From Syntrophaceae bacterium UBA6112 (GTDB lineage: Bacteria; Desulfobacterota; Syntrophia; Syntrophales; UBA5619), in NCBI GenBank assembly GCA_002423465.1, contig DIWG01000022.1, positions 57,358-67,454 on the forward strand: 10,097 nt of DNA, read 5' to 3'. Below, piece after piece: positions 1-6,074 of this stretch (within the stretch, counting starts at the first letter, position 1; each line of letters opens with the position of its first letter). Position numbers and translations under genes: made by a program. The notes beneath the pieces are model-generated. The model was given only the letters and a program-made list of their open reading frames with translations, did no database searches and was not told the origin of the DNA.

Positions 1-350
1 AGGCTCGACTGGGTCCGGGGGATGGTCCGGTTGATCTCGTCGGCCAGAAGCACGTGGGTCATGACCGGGCCCGGCTGGAAGATGAAGTGGCCCGCATGCT
101 GATCGTAGACGTTGAAGCCGGTGATGTCCCCCGGCAGCAGGTCGGGGGTGAACTGCACCCTCTTGAAGGAGGCGCCGATGCTCCTGGCCAGGGACTTGGC
201 GATCAGGGTCTTTCCCAGACCCGGAATGTCTTCGATCAACACATGGCCTTCGGCCAAGAGCGCGACCAGAAGAAGCTCGATGGAATGCTCCTTCCCGACA
301 ATTACATGGGATACGTTTTCAATGATCCTCTTACACAGATCAAAATGCAC
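1..350 (-). CDS. MoxR-family AAA+ ATPase, 5' part only (runs off the left edge)
   Basis: Reading the minus strand from GTG at 350 gives 116 codons with no stop up to the window edge. Typical MoxR N-terminal features are in order: the VGKE segment (residues 18-21), a Walker A loop EDIPGLGKT (40-48), the family block around RVQFTPDLLPGDITG (64-78), a GP pair (94-95), and Walker B VLLADEINR with D104 and E105 followed by TQSS. MoxR ATPases are cytoplasmic chaperone-like AAA+ proteins, usually encoded with DUF58/von Willebrand factor A-type proteins; any such partner would lie outside the window. There is no ATG in the open frame. GTG at 350 is chosen because GAGG (358-361) sits 7 nt upstream and the protein then starts at the usual point before the first helix. 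TTG at about 392 is an alternative. The family call is firm; the start is less so. Confidence 0.9.
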   Translation of the reverse strand, partial: MHFDLCKRIIENVSHVIVGKEHSIELLLVALLAEGHVLIEDIPGLGKTLIAKSLARSIGASFKRVQFTPDLLPGDITGFNVYDQHAGHFIFQPGPVMTHVLLADEINRTIPRTQSS

Positions 351-740
351 GGTCAGGCCTCGTGAAATGTTGTTGACAACCCCGGCAAGAACCCCTTTCA
401 AGCGGGGCAAGGGTAGGGGAGGCGGCTGGATCTGTCAAGGAGATTTTATGACCCTTTCAACGACATGATCATTCTCGAAAACAACAGGGCTGCATTTTCG
501 AAGCAAGCGTATGACATTTTCAACGAACCTGGGGGATTTTTTATTGAAGTCAATAGTCGTGGCTGATTCACTTGTGTGGTAGCTTTCAACCCGGAGTGCT
601 TACCCCAAAAGGCATGCGCCGGTTATCGCAGTCACCTATAAACAAATGATTTTCTGTATGAAATTCAAATGAAGATTATCAGTTGAACTCTACTCGCCTG
701 CACTTCATGAATGAATTGGAAAGTTTCCTCACGATGAAAA
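351..740. other. Intergenic region without a convincing gene
   Basis: This stretch holds the leader of the MoxR gene (a small dyad GTTGT-TG-ACAAC at 369-380) and then AT-richer sequence. The only protein-like reading is a 33-codon plus-strand frame at 465-566 beginning MIILENN and ending EVNSRG. It stays open upstream of its ATG as far as a TAG at 414 and has no Shine-Dalgarno sequence before the ATG, so it may be a remnant or chance. A second ATG at 448 with AAGGAG upstream gives only six codons. A TTCATGAAT site at 704-712 matches the sites upstream of the neighbouring regulator. I see no terminator or RNA gene. Confidence 0.4.
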
Positions 741-1127
741 TCAGGTGATACGTTCTTTTTTAGTAGAATAACATTTTGCGCTCAGAATCGACATAAGGTG
801 GCCAACGGCGACATCCCGCTGCGTCTTACGGCGCATGGGCCGCTCAAAATCCACTAGATATCGTATACCCCTCCCTTCATGTATTTTACTGATGTAGCCA
901 TCTTGGTCCAGATCGCTGATGATCATACGGACGCTGCGCTCCGTGATACCCACCTCCTGAGAAATCTCCCTGGCGGTGATCCGAGGATGATTGGCCAGCA
1001 GCAATAGAACCGCCGAGTGGTTTGTTATAAAGGTCCACGGCTTTTTGCACTCACTGTGACGACTGATTTTTTGGGGGTTAACATTAATCATGGGGCAAGC
1101 CATCTTTTTACTTGACAAGCAATTCAT
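741..1127 (-). CDS. Winged helix-turn-helix transcriptional regulator (MarR/ArsR-like)
   Basis: A 128-residue protein that is mostly one DNA-binding domain. The conserved start of the domain is WTFITNHSAVLLLLA (31-45). A helix-turn-helix follows: first helix around TAREISQEVG (51-60), recognition helix around ITERSVRMIISDL (61-73), then a two-strand wing, GYISKIHEGRGIRYLV (77-92). The C-terminal 35 residues are basic with no recognisable effector domain. This matches a family of small winged-helix regulators common in anaerobic bacteria and archaea whose ligands are mostly unknown, so the signal sensed cannot be named. The start is uncertain: ATG at 1127 has no clear Shine-Dalgarno sequence and Met9 or Met13 are possible; all keep the domain whole. 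It is divergent from the 1273 gene across 145 bases that contain dyad half-sites, suggesting autoregulation or control of the divergent gene. No partner enzyme is apparent. Confidence 0.82.
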   Translation of the reverse strand: MNCLSSKKMACPMINVNPQKISRHSECKKPWTFITNHSAVLLLLANHPRITAREISQEVGITERSVRMIISDLDQDGYISKIHEGRGIRYLVDFERPMRRKTQRDVAVGHLMSILSAKCYSTKKERIT

Positions 1128-1141
1128 TTAGGGACTAAACA

Positions 1142-1172
1142 CATGAAAAATACTTCATGAATAAAAATTCAT
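1142..1172. promoter_or_regulatory. Cluster of TTCATGAA-type half-sites, candidate operator of the adjacent regulator
   Basis: CATGAA (1142-1147) and TTCATG (1154-1159) form a perfect 6-bp inverted repeat with a 6-nt spacer. The second arm runs into TTCATGAAT (1154-1162), which pairs with ATTCAT (1167-1172) across four A residues. The cluster lies 15-45 bp upstream of the regulator's first ATG, in the divergent gap. The 11-mer ACTTCATGAAT recurs at 702-712 beyond the 3' end of the same gene. The dyads are seen directly; the operator role is inferred. Confidence 0.4.
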
Positions 1173-1209
1173 TGTTGCTTACATATAGCAGAACATCTGT
1201 TCTCCCGCA

Positions 1210-1239
1210 ACCAATTTATGGGACACCAATTTATGGGTC
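1210..1239 (+). repeat. Two tandem copies of a 15-bp unit, ACCAATTTATGGGAC / ACCAATTTATGGGTC
   Basis: Two adjacent 15-bp units differ at one position (14th base, A or T). They sit 34 bp upstream of the 1273 ATG and about 85 bp upstream of the divergent regulator. The spacing of 1.5 helical turns would put two protein sites on opposite faces of the DNA. It could be a regulatory element or the edge of a short dispersed repeat; the window contains no other copy. Confidence 0.5.
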
Positions 1240-1272
1240 AACCCTTGTAATGATGCGGAGAATGAAGAAGCG

Positions 1273-1605
1273 ATGAGATTCTTTCGGTCAGCATGGTTAC
1301 AAAGAACTTTGCCTTTCCTATTGCTGGTCTTGCTGAGCGTAGGTTCCTTTGGTTTTATTGTACAACATGAGGGAAGAAAACACGAAGTCGTTATCTATTC
1401 CCCGCAGTTCCTTACCGAACTCTACGGCTCCCTCCAGAAGGTTCAGATCAACTATGCTCTTGATCCCGTCCATGCTTCGGCGGTAAAAATTTTCACGAAA
1501 ATCATTTCAGAAAATTACATTCCGGGAACATCCTTTAATCCTCTTTCCGAAGATCTTCTCACCAATCCCAATAGGGGTCCCCCTCACCGCATTGCCATTC
1601 TGTAA
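1273..1605 (+). CDS. Small membrane-anchored hypothetical protein
   Basis: A 110-residue protein not recognised as a named family. Residues 1-12 are basic (RFFRSAWLQR), followed by a hydrophobic segment at about 13-31 (TLPFLLLVLLSVGSFGFIV), which reads as a signal anchor or uncleaved signal peptide with the rest outside the cytoplasm. Residues 32-90 look like an ordinary globular sequence with mixed charge. The final 20 residues are Pro/Arg-rich and look less natural. The ATG at 1273 is preceded by a purine-rich GGAGAATGAAGAAG stretch that could bind the ribosome, though GGAG is 12 nt away. The +1 frame is open past the stop to 1696 and reads protein-like, so the C-terminus may be a frameshift artefact. 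It is divergent from the winged-helix regulator and may be its target. Confidence 0.5.
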   Translation: MRFFRSAWLQRTLPFLLLVLLSVGSFGFIVQHEGRKHEVVIYSPQFLTELYGSLQKVQINYALDPVHASAVKIFTKIISENYIPGTSFNPLSEDLLTNPNRGPPHRIAIL

Positions 1606-1694
1606 AAAAACCATTGGACAGAACTGGAGTAACACTCCTGAAGTTTCCCTTCCTACCAGGATCTCTGGAGCAGGTGGGTCGCAGGTTTTAATTT

Positions 1695-1728
1695 GAGATG
1701 GGAATCCTGAACAGGGGAATCTCTTTTT
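1695..1728 (+). terminator. Weak intrinsic terminator candidate
   Basis: GAGAT (1695-1699) pairs with ATCTC (1719-1723), with an inner CCTG/CAGG stem and a run of five T residues directly after (1724-1728). The stem is short and interrupted, so it is only suggestive. It lies between the 1273 gene and the lipoprotein gene and would separate their transcripts. Confidence 0.25.
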
Positions 1729-1772
1729 ATTGATACATGCCAACAAGTAGTAATTCGATAAAGGAGTAAATC

Positions 1773-2123
1773 ATGGATAAACTATATAAATTGATAAGTA
1801 TTCTATTCGTACTTTCTCTATTGGCCTTGCCACTGACTGGATGCACCGATGGTGCGTCGACTCTGGTTCTGAAAGTCGACACGCCTAAAGATGGCACCAC
1901 TGTTAATAAGTCTATGGTACAGGTAAGTGGCCGTTTGGCTGGAACCCAAACTTCAGGGACAAAGGTAAGTATTAATGGAGCAGACGCGCCTGTTAAAGAC
2001 GATAAGTACTCCACCGATGTCACGCTAAACGAGGGTAAAAATGTTATCAATATTGATGCAACAAATGGTTCGGTCAAGCTAAATGAGCAAGTGACCGTTA
2101 CCTATGTTCCGGCTAAACAGTAG
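1773..2123 (+). CDS. Small lipoprotein with a probable Ig-like (beta-sandwich) domain
   Basis: A 116-residue protein. Residues 1-22 form a lipoprotein signal peptide: a charged start (MDKLYK), a hydrophobic core and the lipobox LTGC with the lipidated Cys at about 24. Asp is not at position +2 (Thr is), which by Enterobacterial rules favours the outer membrane. The mature part has the alternating-strand pattern of bacterial Ig-like or glucodextranase-B-like modules: VDTPKDGTTVNKSMVQVSG, then VSINGADAPV, then a strand-rich end with ATNGSVKLNEQVTVTYV. These domains usually mediate surface binding or spacing, not catalysis; the ligand cannot be told. The start is secure: AAGGAG lies 7 nt before the ATG. 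A Thr/Ala/Pro-rich open stretch in another frame follows at 2176-2250 and may be a lost tail. Confidence 0.78.
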   Translation: MDKLYKLISILFVLSLLALPLTGCTDGASTLVLKVDTPKDGTTVNKSMVQVSGRLAGTQTSGTKVSINGADAPVKDDKYSTDVTLNEGKNVINIDATNGSVKLNEQVTVTYVPAKQ

Positions 2124-2286
2124 AATGGCACGTTTGACCATGGGGTGATCGTTCCTATCTAAAGCAATAGTTTAAGCGCAGGGAACAAAGCCTGTCGCAG
2201 AAACGACAAATGCTCCGATGCAGAGTTCCACGGCTCCTATGACCAAATGAGTATCGCCGACAAGAAATATCAGGGAGGATAAATCA

Positions 2287-2604
2287 ATGAATTGGATGTT
2301 TTGGAAAAGTGAGGGTCAGACCAAAAATCTTCCGGGTCCAAAAGACATACCCCAAGCGGTTGGCAGCTATCTGGTGACGAAGGAAGGCATGAACCCGGAT
2401 CTGGTCTGGAATCTGAAGGCGGTGATTCTTTCCCGGTCAGATGAGAAACATGTCTTCGATGTCCGTGTGTACGACAGCAACAAAGCGGCGCACAACAGCG
2501 TCATGGTAAAAAACTATCATTCCCTAAACGACCATTCTGCTCTCGTAATTTTCGATGGATGGTGCAACAACAAAACCAAAGCCGTCGGTAAAAGGAATCT
2601 GTAA
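2287..2604 (+). CDS. Small soluble hypothetical protein
   Basis: A 105-residue protein without signal peptide or membrane segment. It opens with MNWMFWKSEG, then a Pro/Gly segment NLPGPKDIPQAVGSYLV (14-30) and an alpha/beta body with VWNLKAVILSR and HVFDVRVYD, ending with LVIFDGWCNN. The pattern resembles a family of uncharacterised roughly 100-residue proteins that I associate with anaerobic bacteria, with the same LPGPK start and a GW near the end, but I cannot give a function. GGGAGG (2273-2278) lies 8 nt upstream of the ATG, a strong ribosome site. The last residues, KAVGKRNL, are basic. A second frame overlaps from 2555, so a late frameshift altering the C-terminus is possible, although the length looks complete. 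It follows the lipoprotein gene by 163 bp in the same direction. Confidence 0.65.
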   Translation: MNWMFWKSEGQTKNLPGPKDIPQAVGSYLVTKEGMNPDLVWNLKAVILSRSDEKHVFDVRVYDSNKAAHNSVMVKNYHSLNDHSALVIFDGWCNNKTKAVGKRNL

Positions 2605-2664
2605 AGATATCCAGAAAAAACTCGGAGGACAGGAAAAGATACCGTTATTTCTATCTGCCATTCA

Positions 2665-2693
2665 CCCGGTGGGGGTAAGAGACCCTCACCGGG
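2665..2693. terminator. Strong 12-bp hairpin, terminator-like but without a T tract
   Basis: CCCGGTGGGGGT (2665-2676) pairs with ACCCTCACCGGG (2682-2693) around the 5-nt loop AAGAG. All 12 pairs form, with one G-T wobble. It lies 60 bp downstream of the 2287-2604 stop and between convergent genes, where a terminator is expected. Neither strand has a T run after the stem, so it may instead be a 3'-end stabiliser or act with a factor. Confidence 0.4.
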
Positions 2694-2962
2694 CAGAGGC
2701 GGTTCTGGGGGTCCCCATTTTCTCAGAAAGATACGTGGGGGCGGTATCGATGATCATTGCCAGAAGAAACGTGGAATTTTTATTGAGACCTCGTAATTGT
2801 TGCTTTCAGAAAGTTGCGGTTGCCCCAATTATCCCTCAAAAATGCCGCCTTTCGATCGATTATCAATATATTGGTCAGAAAAGTCAATCTTCACCTTTGT
2901 ATTTGAAGTTTTTCGTGTTACCGATCATGGCAAACTGGCGAGAAATCTTGGAATCGGAAATG

Positions 2963-3328
2963 CTATAGAGTCTCTTGGTCAGGCTGTTCGGCAACTCTCT
3001 CCATAAGTCTTCGACAGGATGATTCCAGCGGATCCAGTTTGTTTTAAACCACATCCCATACAATTTGTAAATTGATACCGAAATACTCATGAATGAGAAT
3101 GTTGCGTAATCCTTTAATCTTACGCCAATCGATCTCCGGCTCATCGTTTTGCATTTGCTCAGGCAGTTTTCCTGCGGCCTCACCGATAATCTAAAGGTTC
3201 CGGATGATGGCGTCCTGGGTTTTTCGGTCCTTTTTGAAAGCCTCTTCGTCTTGGTCCGCCAAATATGTTCGGATTTGATGGATGGCTTCTAAAATATCAT
3301 CGAGATAAAGCCGGAAATCCCTAAGCAT
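2963..3328 (-). pseudogene. hepT: hepT (HEPN/DUF86 toxin RNase) inactivated by two nonsense codons
   Basis: From ATG at 3328 the frame reads MLRDFRLYLDDILEAIHQIR and continues as a typical DUF86/HepT protein of 121 codons to a TAG at 2963, except for two in-frame stops: TAG at codon 46 (3191-3193), within IIRNL-stop-IIGEAAGK, and TAA at codon 95 (3044-3046), within VWDVV-stop-NKLDPL. Family patterns lead me to expect Glu and Gln there, each one base change from the stop seen. No indel breaks the frame. The HEPN catalytic motif Rx4HxY is intact but lies after the first stop: R75, H80, Y82 in GLRNILIHEYFG. HepT is the RNase toxin of the MntA/HepT system, and Y82 corresponds to the tyrosine that MntA AMPylates. 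The start overlaps the 3' end of mntA by 8 bp, the normal arrangement. A 45-residue peptide lacking the active site would be made. A sequencing error at both sites is unlikely but not excluded. Confidence 0.88.
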
Positions 3329-3611
3329 AGGCGACCTCGCGGGTGATGATTGGCTGGAGACGGGGCTTCAAGGAATCTGCCAAAACGAGGTCTACGGGCC
3401 TTCCCAGTTTATCTTCGAGGAAGAACTTCAGATCCATATACTGATCGAAGGTTGGATGAGTCAGTTCGACCAGAATATCCACGTCGCTCCTGTCACTTTC
3501 GGAACCGCGAAGGACAGACCCGAACAAGCCGATACGTTTCACGGAAAACCGTGCTTCGATGTCCTGTCTGTGTTGTTTAAGGAAATCGAGAATCTCATCG
3601 CTTTTTAACAT
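3321..3611 (-). CDS. mntA: MntA-type nucleotidyltransferase antitoxin
   Basis: A 96-residue minimal nucleotidyltransferase. The MntA signature GSx10DxD is exact: G31, S32, ten residues, D43, D45, in the context GLFGSVLRGSESDRSDVDIL. A third acidic residue is D74 in the strand VDLVLA. In the studied systems MntA neutralises HepT by adding AMP units to the tyrosine of its Rx4HxY motif, and it acts in the cytoplasm. The start is ATG 3611, because AAGGAGG (3618-3624) lies 6 nt upstream; a longer reading from TTG at 3629 would place this ribosome site inside the coding sequence. The length is normal and all key residues are present, so the enzyme looks functional although its partner hepT, overlapping by 8 bp, is broken. 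This is the expected order of loss, since antitoxin without toxin is harmless. Confidence 0.92.
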   Translation of the reverse strand: MLKSDEILDFLKQHRQDIEARFSVKRIGLFGSVLRGSESDRSDVDILVELTHPTFDQYMDLKFFLEDKLGRPVDLVLADSLKPRLQPIITREVAYA

Positions 3612-3991
3612 ACTCTGCCTCCTTTCCAAATTTATGACAGCGGCAATTCAATGAAAGGACAGTCACGTCCAGTAGGTTCAATTCTTCATTCCATACGTGG
3701 AGAGAACTACTACTTTAAGTAATATTGCATACTTTTCAAGATCAGTCAATCAAGGCATTCGAAAAAACAGCGCACATTGCAAACCGGATTCAATGGTCTG
3801 TACCGATCAGCCAAATTGAAGAGTAGTATTTTGAAAGCGACTCCTCATCTGGCTTGATCAAATCTGTTGGCTACTGGAAGGAGACCGCACCCCTGACCAC
3901 ATCGCGACCTTCGGTGCGGGGATGGGTTCCGATGCGGATAGCCCGGACATGGCGGGGCATATCCCCCCAAAAGTCCGCCGGGGTCGGAAGC
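3612..3991. other. Intergenic region: mntA leader, then a GC-rich dyad-rich segment
   Basis: The first 250 bases are AT-rich and should carry the mntA promoter; TTGAAA on the minus strand near 3740 is a possible -35 but no good -10 follows. From about 3880 the sequence becomes GC-rich and full of dyads: CCGCACC (3885-3891) with GGTGCGG (3913-3919), and CGGAC (3944-3948) with GTCCG (3973-3977) enclosing GGGG/CCCC around CATAT (3954-3966). A strong terminator follows at 3992. Open frames here run into the fadJ 3' end and look spurious. It could be the fadJ 3' untranslated region or a short plus-strand RNA. Confidence 0.4.
3618..3624 (-). promoter_or_regulatory. Ribosome binding site that fixes the mntA start
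   Basis: AAGGAGG on the minus strand, 6 nt before ATG 3611. It would be translated as part of the protein if the upstream TTG (3629) were used, so the shorter start is preferred. Confidence 0.8.
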
Positions 3992-4028
3992 AAAAGGGCG
4001 CCCCGGATCCATCCCGGGACGCCCTTTT
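3992..4028. terminator. Strong bidirectional intrinsic terminator after fadJ
   Basis: AAAAGGGCG (3992-4000) pairs with CGCCCTTTT (4020-4028); after one C/A mismatch an inner CCCGG/CCGGG stem closes a 7-nt loop. A run of four T residues ends the stem on both strands. It starts 11 bp beyond the fadJ stop, so it ends the minus-strand operon, and it would also stop plus-strand transcription coming from the 3.6-3.99 kb region. Confidence 0.88.
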
Positions 4029-4039
4029 AGAGCCCTGTC

Positions 4040-6040
4040 CTATCCATAGAAATTCCGGCCGAAGAGCTTCCGGCTCAAGCCGATCAGGTCGGCCCATTTC
4101 ATCGGCCCGCCCTTGTCCGGCGGAAAACCGATCCCCCAGATCATCCCGACGTCGATCATCCGGACGTCATCGACGATCTTCCGGTCGAGGAGGTCTTTCC
4201 CCATCTGCACCATTGCGGTCAGGATCCCCATCTGGATCTCCTCTTCACTGACCTCGCGCGGCGTGCTTTTCGCGATGAGCGGCAGGACATCGGGGTCGAC
4301 GCTTCCATCCTTCAGGAAGAAACCCTTCCCCGACTTTTTAAGCCCGAGACGCCCCGATTCCACGACGTTCTTGAGGGTATCCTGTTTGATTCCCATCCCG
4401 ACAAGGACCTTGTAGGGAATGTCGATTCCCACCTCGTCCGTGAGTTTGATCGGCCCCACGGGCATCCCGAAGCGGGTCATCGCCCGGTCCACCTTTTCGA
4501 TGGAATTCCCCTCCTCGATGTATTTGAGCGAGTGGACGAGGTTGGGGAAGAGCATCGCGTTGACGACGAAGCCCGGGTTGTCCCGGCAGACGATCGGTCG
4601 CTTCCGGATCAGGCCGACGAAGTTCAGGAGGTTGTCGATCGTCTCCTGGCCGGTCTTCTCGCCCCGGATCACCTCGACGAGTTGCATCAGCCAGACCGGG
4701 GAGAAGAAGTGGAGCCCCCCGAACCGCCCCGGGTTCGTGACAAAGGGGGACATCGAGGTGATGGGGATCGACGAGGTGTTGCTCGCGACGATGCAATCCT
4801 CGCGGATCACCCGGGAGAGCTCCCCGTAGACCTGCTTCTTCACGTCGATCGCCTCGAAGACCGCCTCGATGACGATGTCCAGCTCACGGAAGGCCGGGGT
4901 GTACTCCGAGACGGGCGTGAGGCGGGCCATGATCTCATCGACCGGCTCCTTGAGCCGCTTCTTCTCGGCCATCCCGTCCAGGATCTTCCGGACGAAGGCC
5001 TTGCCCGGCTCCAGCGCCTCCGGAATGTCCTTCACCAGCACCGGGAGCTGGGTGTTCCGGAGGATCTCGATCACGATCCCCCGCCCCATCGTCCCGAAGC
5101 CGAGGACCGCCGCCTTGCCGAGCGGCTTGGGGACGAATCCCTTGGTCATCATCGCCTTCGGCTTGTCCGTCATCCCCTTGATAAAGAAGGTGTTGATGCT
5201 TCCCTTGGCCTCCTTGGAGAGGACGACCTCGACGAAGTTGGCCTTCTCCAGTTCCAATCCCTCTTCCAGGGGTAACTTCAGCCCCTCGTGCATCGATTTG
5301 AGGGCAAGCATCGGCCCGGGGATCTCCCGGCCCTTGGTCGCCTTGAGGATCCCGGCCTTCGCCATCTCGGCGATGGCGTCGATCTGGGAGAAATCCTGGA
5401 CGGGCCGCTTCAGGTTCGCCGTTCCCGCGATGATCTCTTCGAGAAAAGCCCTCGCCGATGCGAGCAGGTCGGCTTCCGCGGGAATCAGCCGGTCCACGAT
5501 GGCCAGTTCATACGCCTTGGCGGCCGGCAGCATCGTCCCCTTCAGGATCAGTTCGAAGGCGCCGTATCCGATCAGACGGGGCAGGCGCTGCGTCCCGCCG
5601 CCGCCCGGAAAGAGGCCCACATTGCATTCCGGCAGACCGATGAGGGTGTTCTTTCCTTCTTTCGCGATCCTTCCCGTACACGCCAGGGCAAATTCAAGGC
5701 CGCCGCCCAGACAGTGGCCGTGGATGGCCGCAACCGCCGGGATTCCCAAGGCGACCAAACGGGCGAAGGATCCATGGAAGAGATCCAGGGTCTTGCGCAC
5801 CTCCTCTGCACTTTCGATCTGGGAGATCAGCTTCAGGTTTGCGCCGGCAAGAAAGTTCTCCGGCTTTCCCGAAATGAAGATGATCCCGCGGATCCCCTTG
5901 GCGATCTCCAGTTCCTGCATGACCCGGTCGAAGCCGTTGAAGGCGTCCTCCGTCCAGGTGTTCATCGCCTCGCCGACCACGTCGAACGTGATCACCCCGA
6001 TCCCCTTCTCATCCACCACCATATTGAATACCTTACCCAT
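4040..6040 (-). CDS. fadJ: FadJ-type bifunctional enoyl-CoA hydratase / 3-hydroxyacyl-CoA dehydrogenase
   Basis: A 666-residue soluble fusion for two beta-oxidation steps: hydration of trans-2-enoyl-CoA, then NAD-dependent oxidation of the 3-hydroxyacyl-CoA. Residues 1-190 are a crotonase domain with the FLAGANL oxyanion segment (63-69), GGGLEFALAC with catalytic-type E116, and GLPECNVGLFPGGGGTQRL with E138; both hydratase glutamates are present. Residues 308-490 are the NAD-binding dehydrogenase domain: GFGTMG (314-319), ASNTSS (419-424), LHFFSPV with H444, and LVEVI with E456. The C-terminal dehydrogenase domain follows (DNPGFVVN, FGMPVGPIKL) and the repeat ending GIGFPPDKGGPMKWADL. E. coli FadJ is 714 residues; the shortfall includes the last helix, which is missing or reduced. 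The start is secure: AAGGAGGT lies 5 nt upstream. It is 34 bp downstream of the CoA-transferase gene, probably one transcript. GC content is far higher than in its neighbours, suggesting separate ancestry. A thiolase is not encoded nearby. Confidence 0.93.
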   Translation of the reverse strand: MGKVFNMVVDEKGIGVITFDVVGEAMNTWTEDAFNGFDRVMQELEIAKGIRGIIFISGKPENFLAGANLKLISQIESAEEVRKTLDLFHGSFARLVALGIPAVAAIHGHCLGGGLEFALACTGRIAKEGKNTLIGLPECNVGLFPGGGGTQRLPRLIGYGAFELILKGTMLPAAKAYELAIVDRLIPAEADLLASARAFLEEIIAGTANLKRPVQDFSQIDAIAEMAKAGILKATKGREIPGPMLALKSMHEGLKLPLEEGLELEKANFVEVVLSKEAKGSINTFFIKGMTDKPKAMMTKGFVPKPLGKAAVLGFGTMGRGIVIEILRNTQLPVLVKDIPEALEPGKAFVRKILDGMAEKKRLKEPVDEIMARLTPVSEYTPAFRELDIVIEAVFEAIDVKKQVYGELSRVIREDCIVASNTSSIPITSMSPFVTNPGRFGGLHFFSPVWLMQLVEVIRGEKTGQETIDNLLNFVGLIRKRPIVCRDNPGFVVNAMLFPNLVHSLKYIEEGNSIEKVDRAMTRFGMPVGPIKLTDEVGIDIPYKVLVGMGIKQDTLKNVVESGRLGLKKSGKGFFLKDGSVDPDVLPLIAKSTPREVSEEEIQMGILTAMVQMGKDLLDRKIVDDVRMIDVGMIWGIGFPPDKGGPMKWADLIGLSRKLFGRNFYG

Positions 6041-6074
6041 TTCCTACCTCCTTTTCCGTTTGGTTGATATGAAA

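Noticed and set aside
2555..2968. A 137-codon plus-strand frame overlapping the 2287 gene and the hepT 3' end
   Set aside because: It has no ribosome site, crosses the strong hairpin and runs into the recognisable hepT reading on the other strand; its sequence shows no family pattern.
2884..3183. A 99-codon minus-strand frame inside the hepT region
   Set aside because: It is the out-of-frame reading over the hepT pseudogene; the true HEPN signal lies in a different frame.
3044..3193. Stop-codon recoding (selenocysteine or pyrrolysine) in hepT
   Set aside because: The two stops are different codons (TAG and TAA), neither is TGA, no recoding element is evident, and the expected residues are ordinary Glu and Gln.
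3858..4251. Open frames on both strands over 3858-4251
   Set aside because: They overlap the terminator and the 3' end of fadJ and consist of Arg/Ser/Pro-rich sequence typical of GC-rich non-coding frames.
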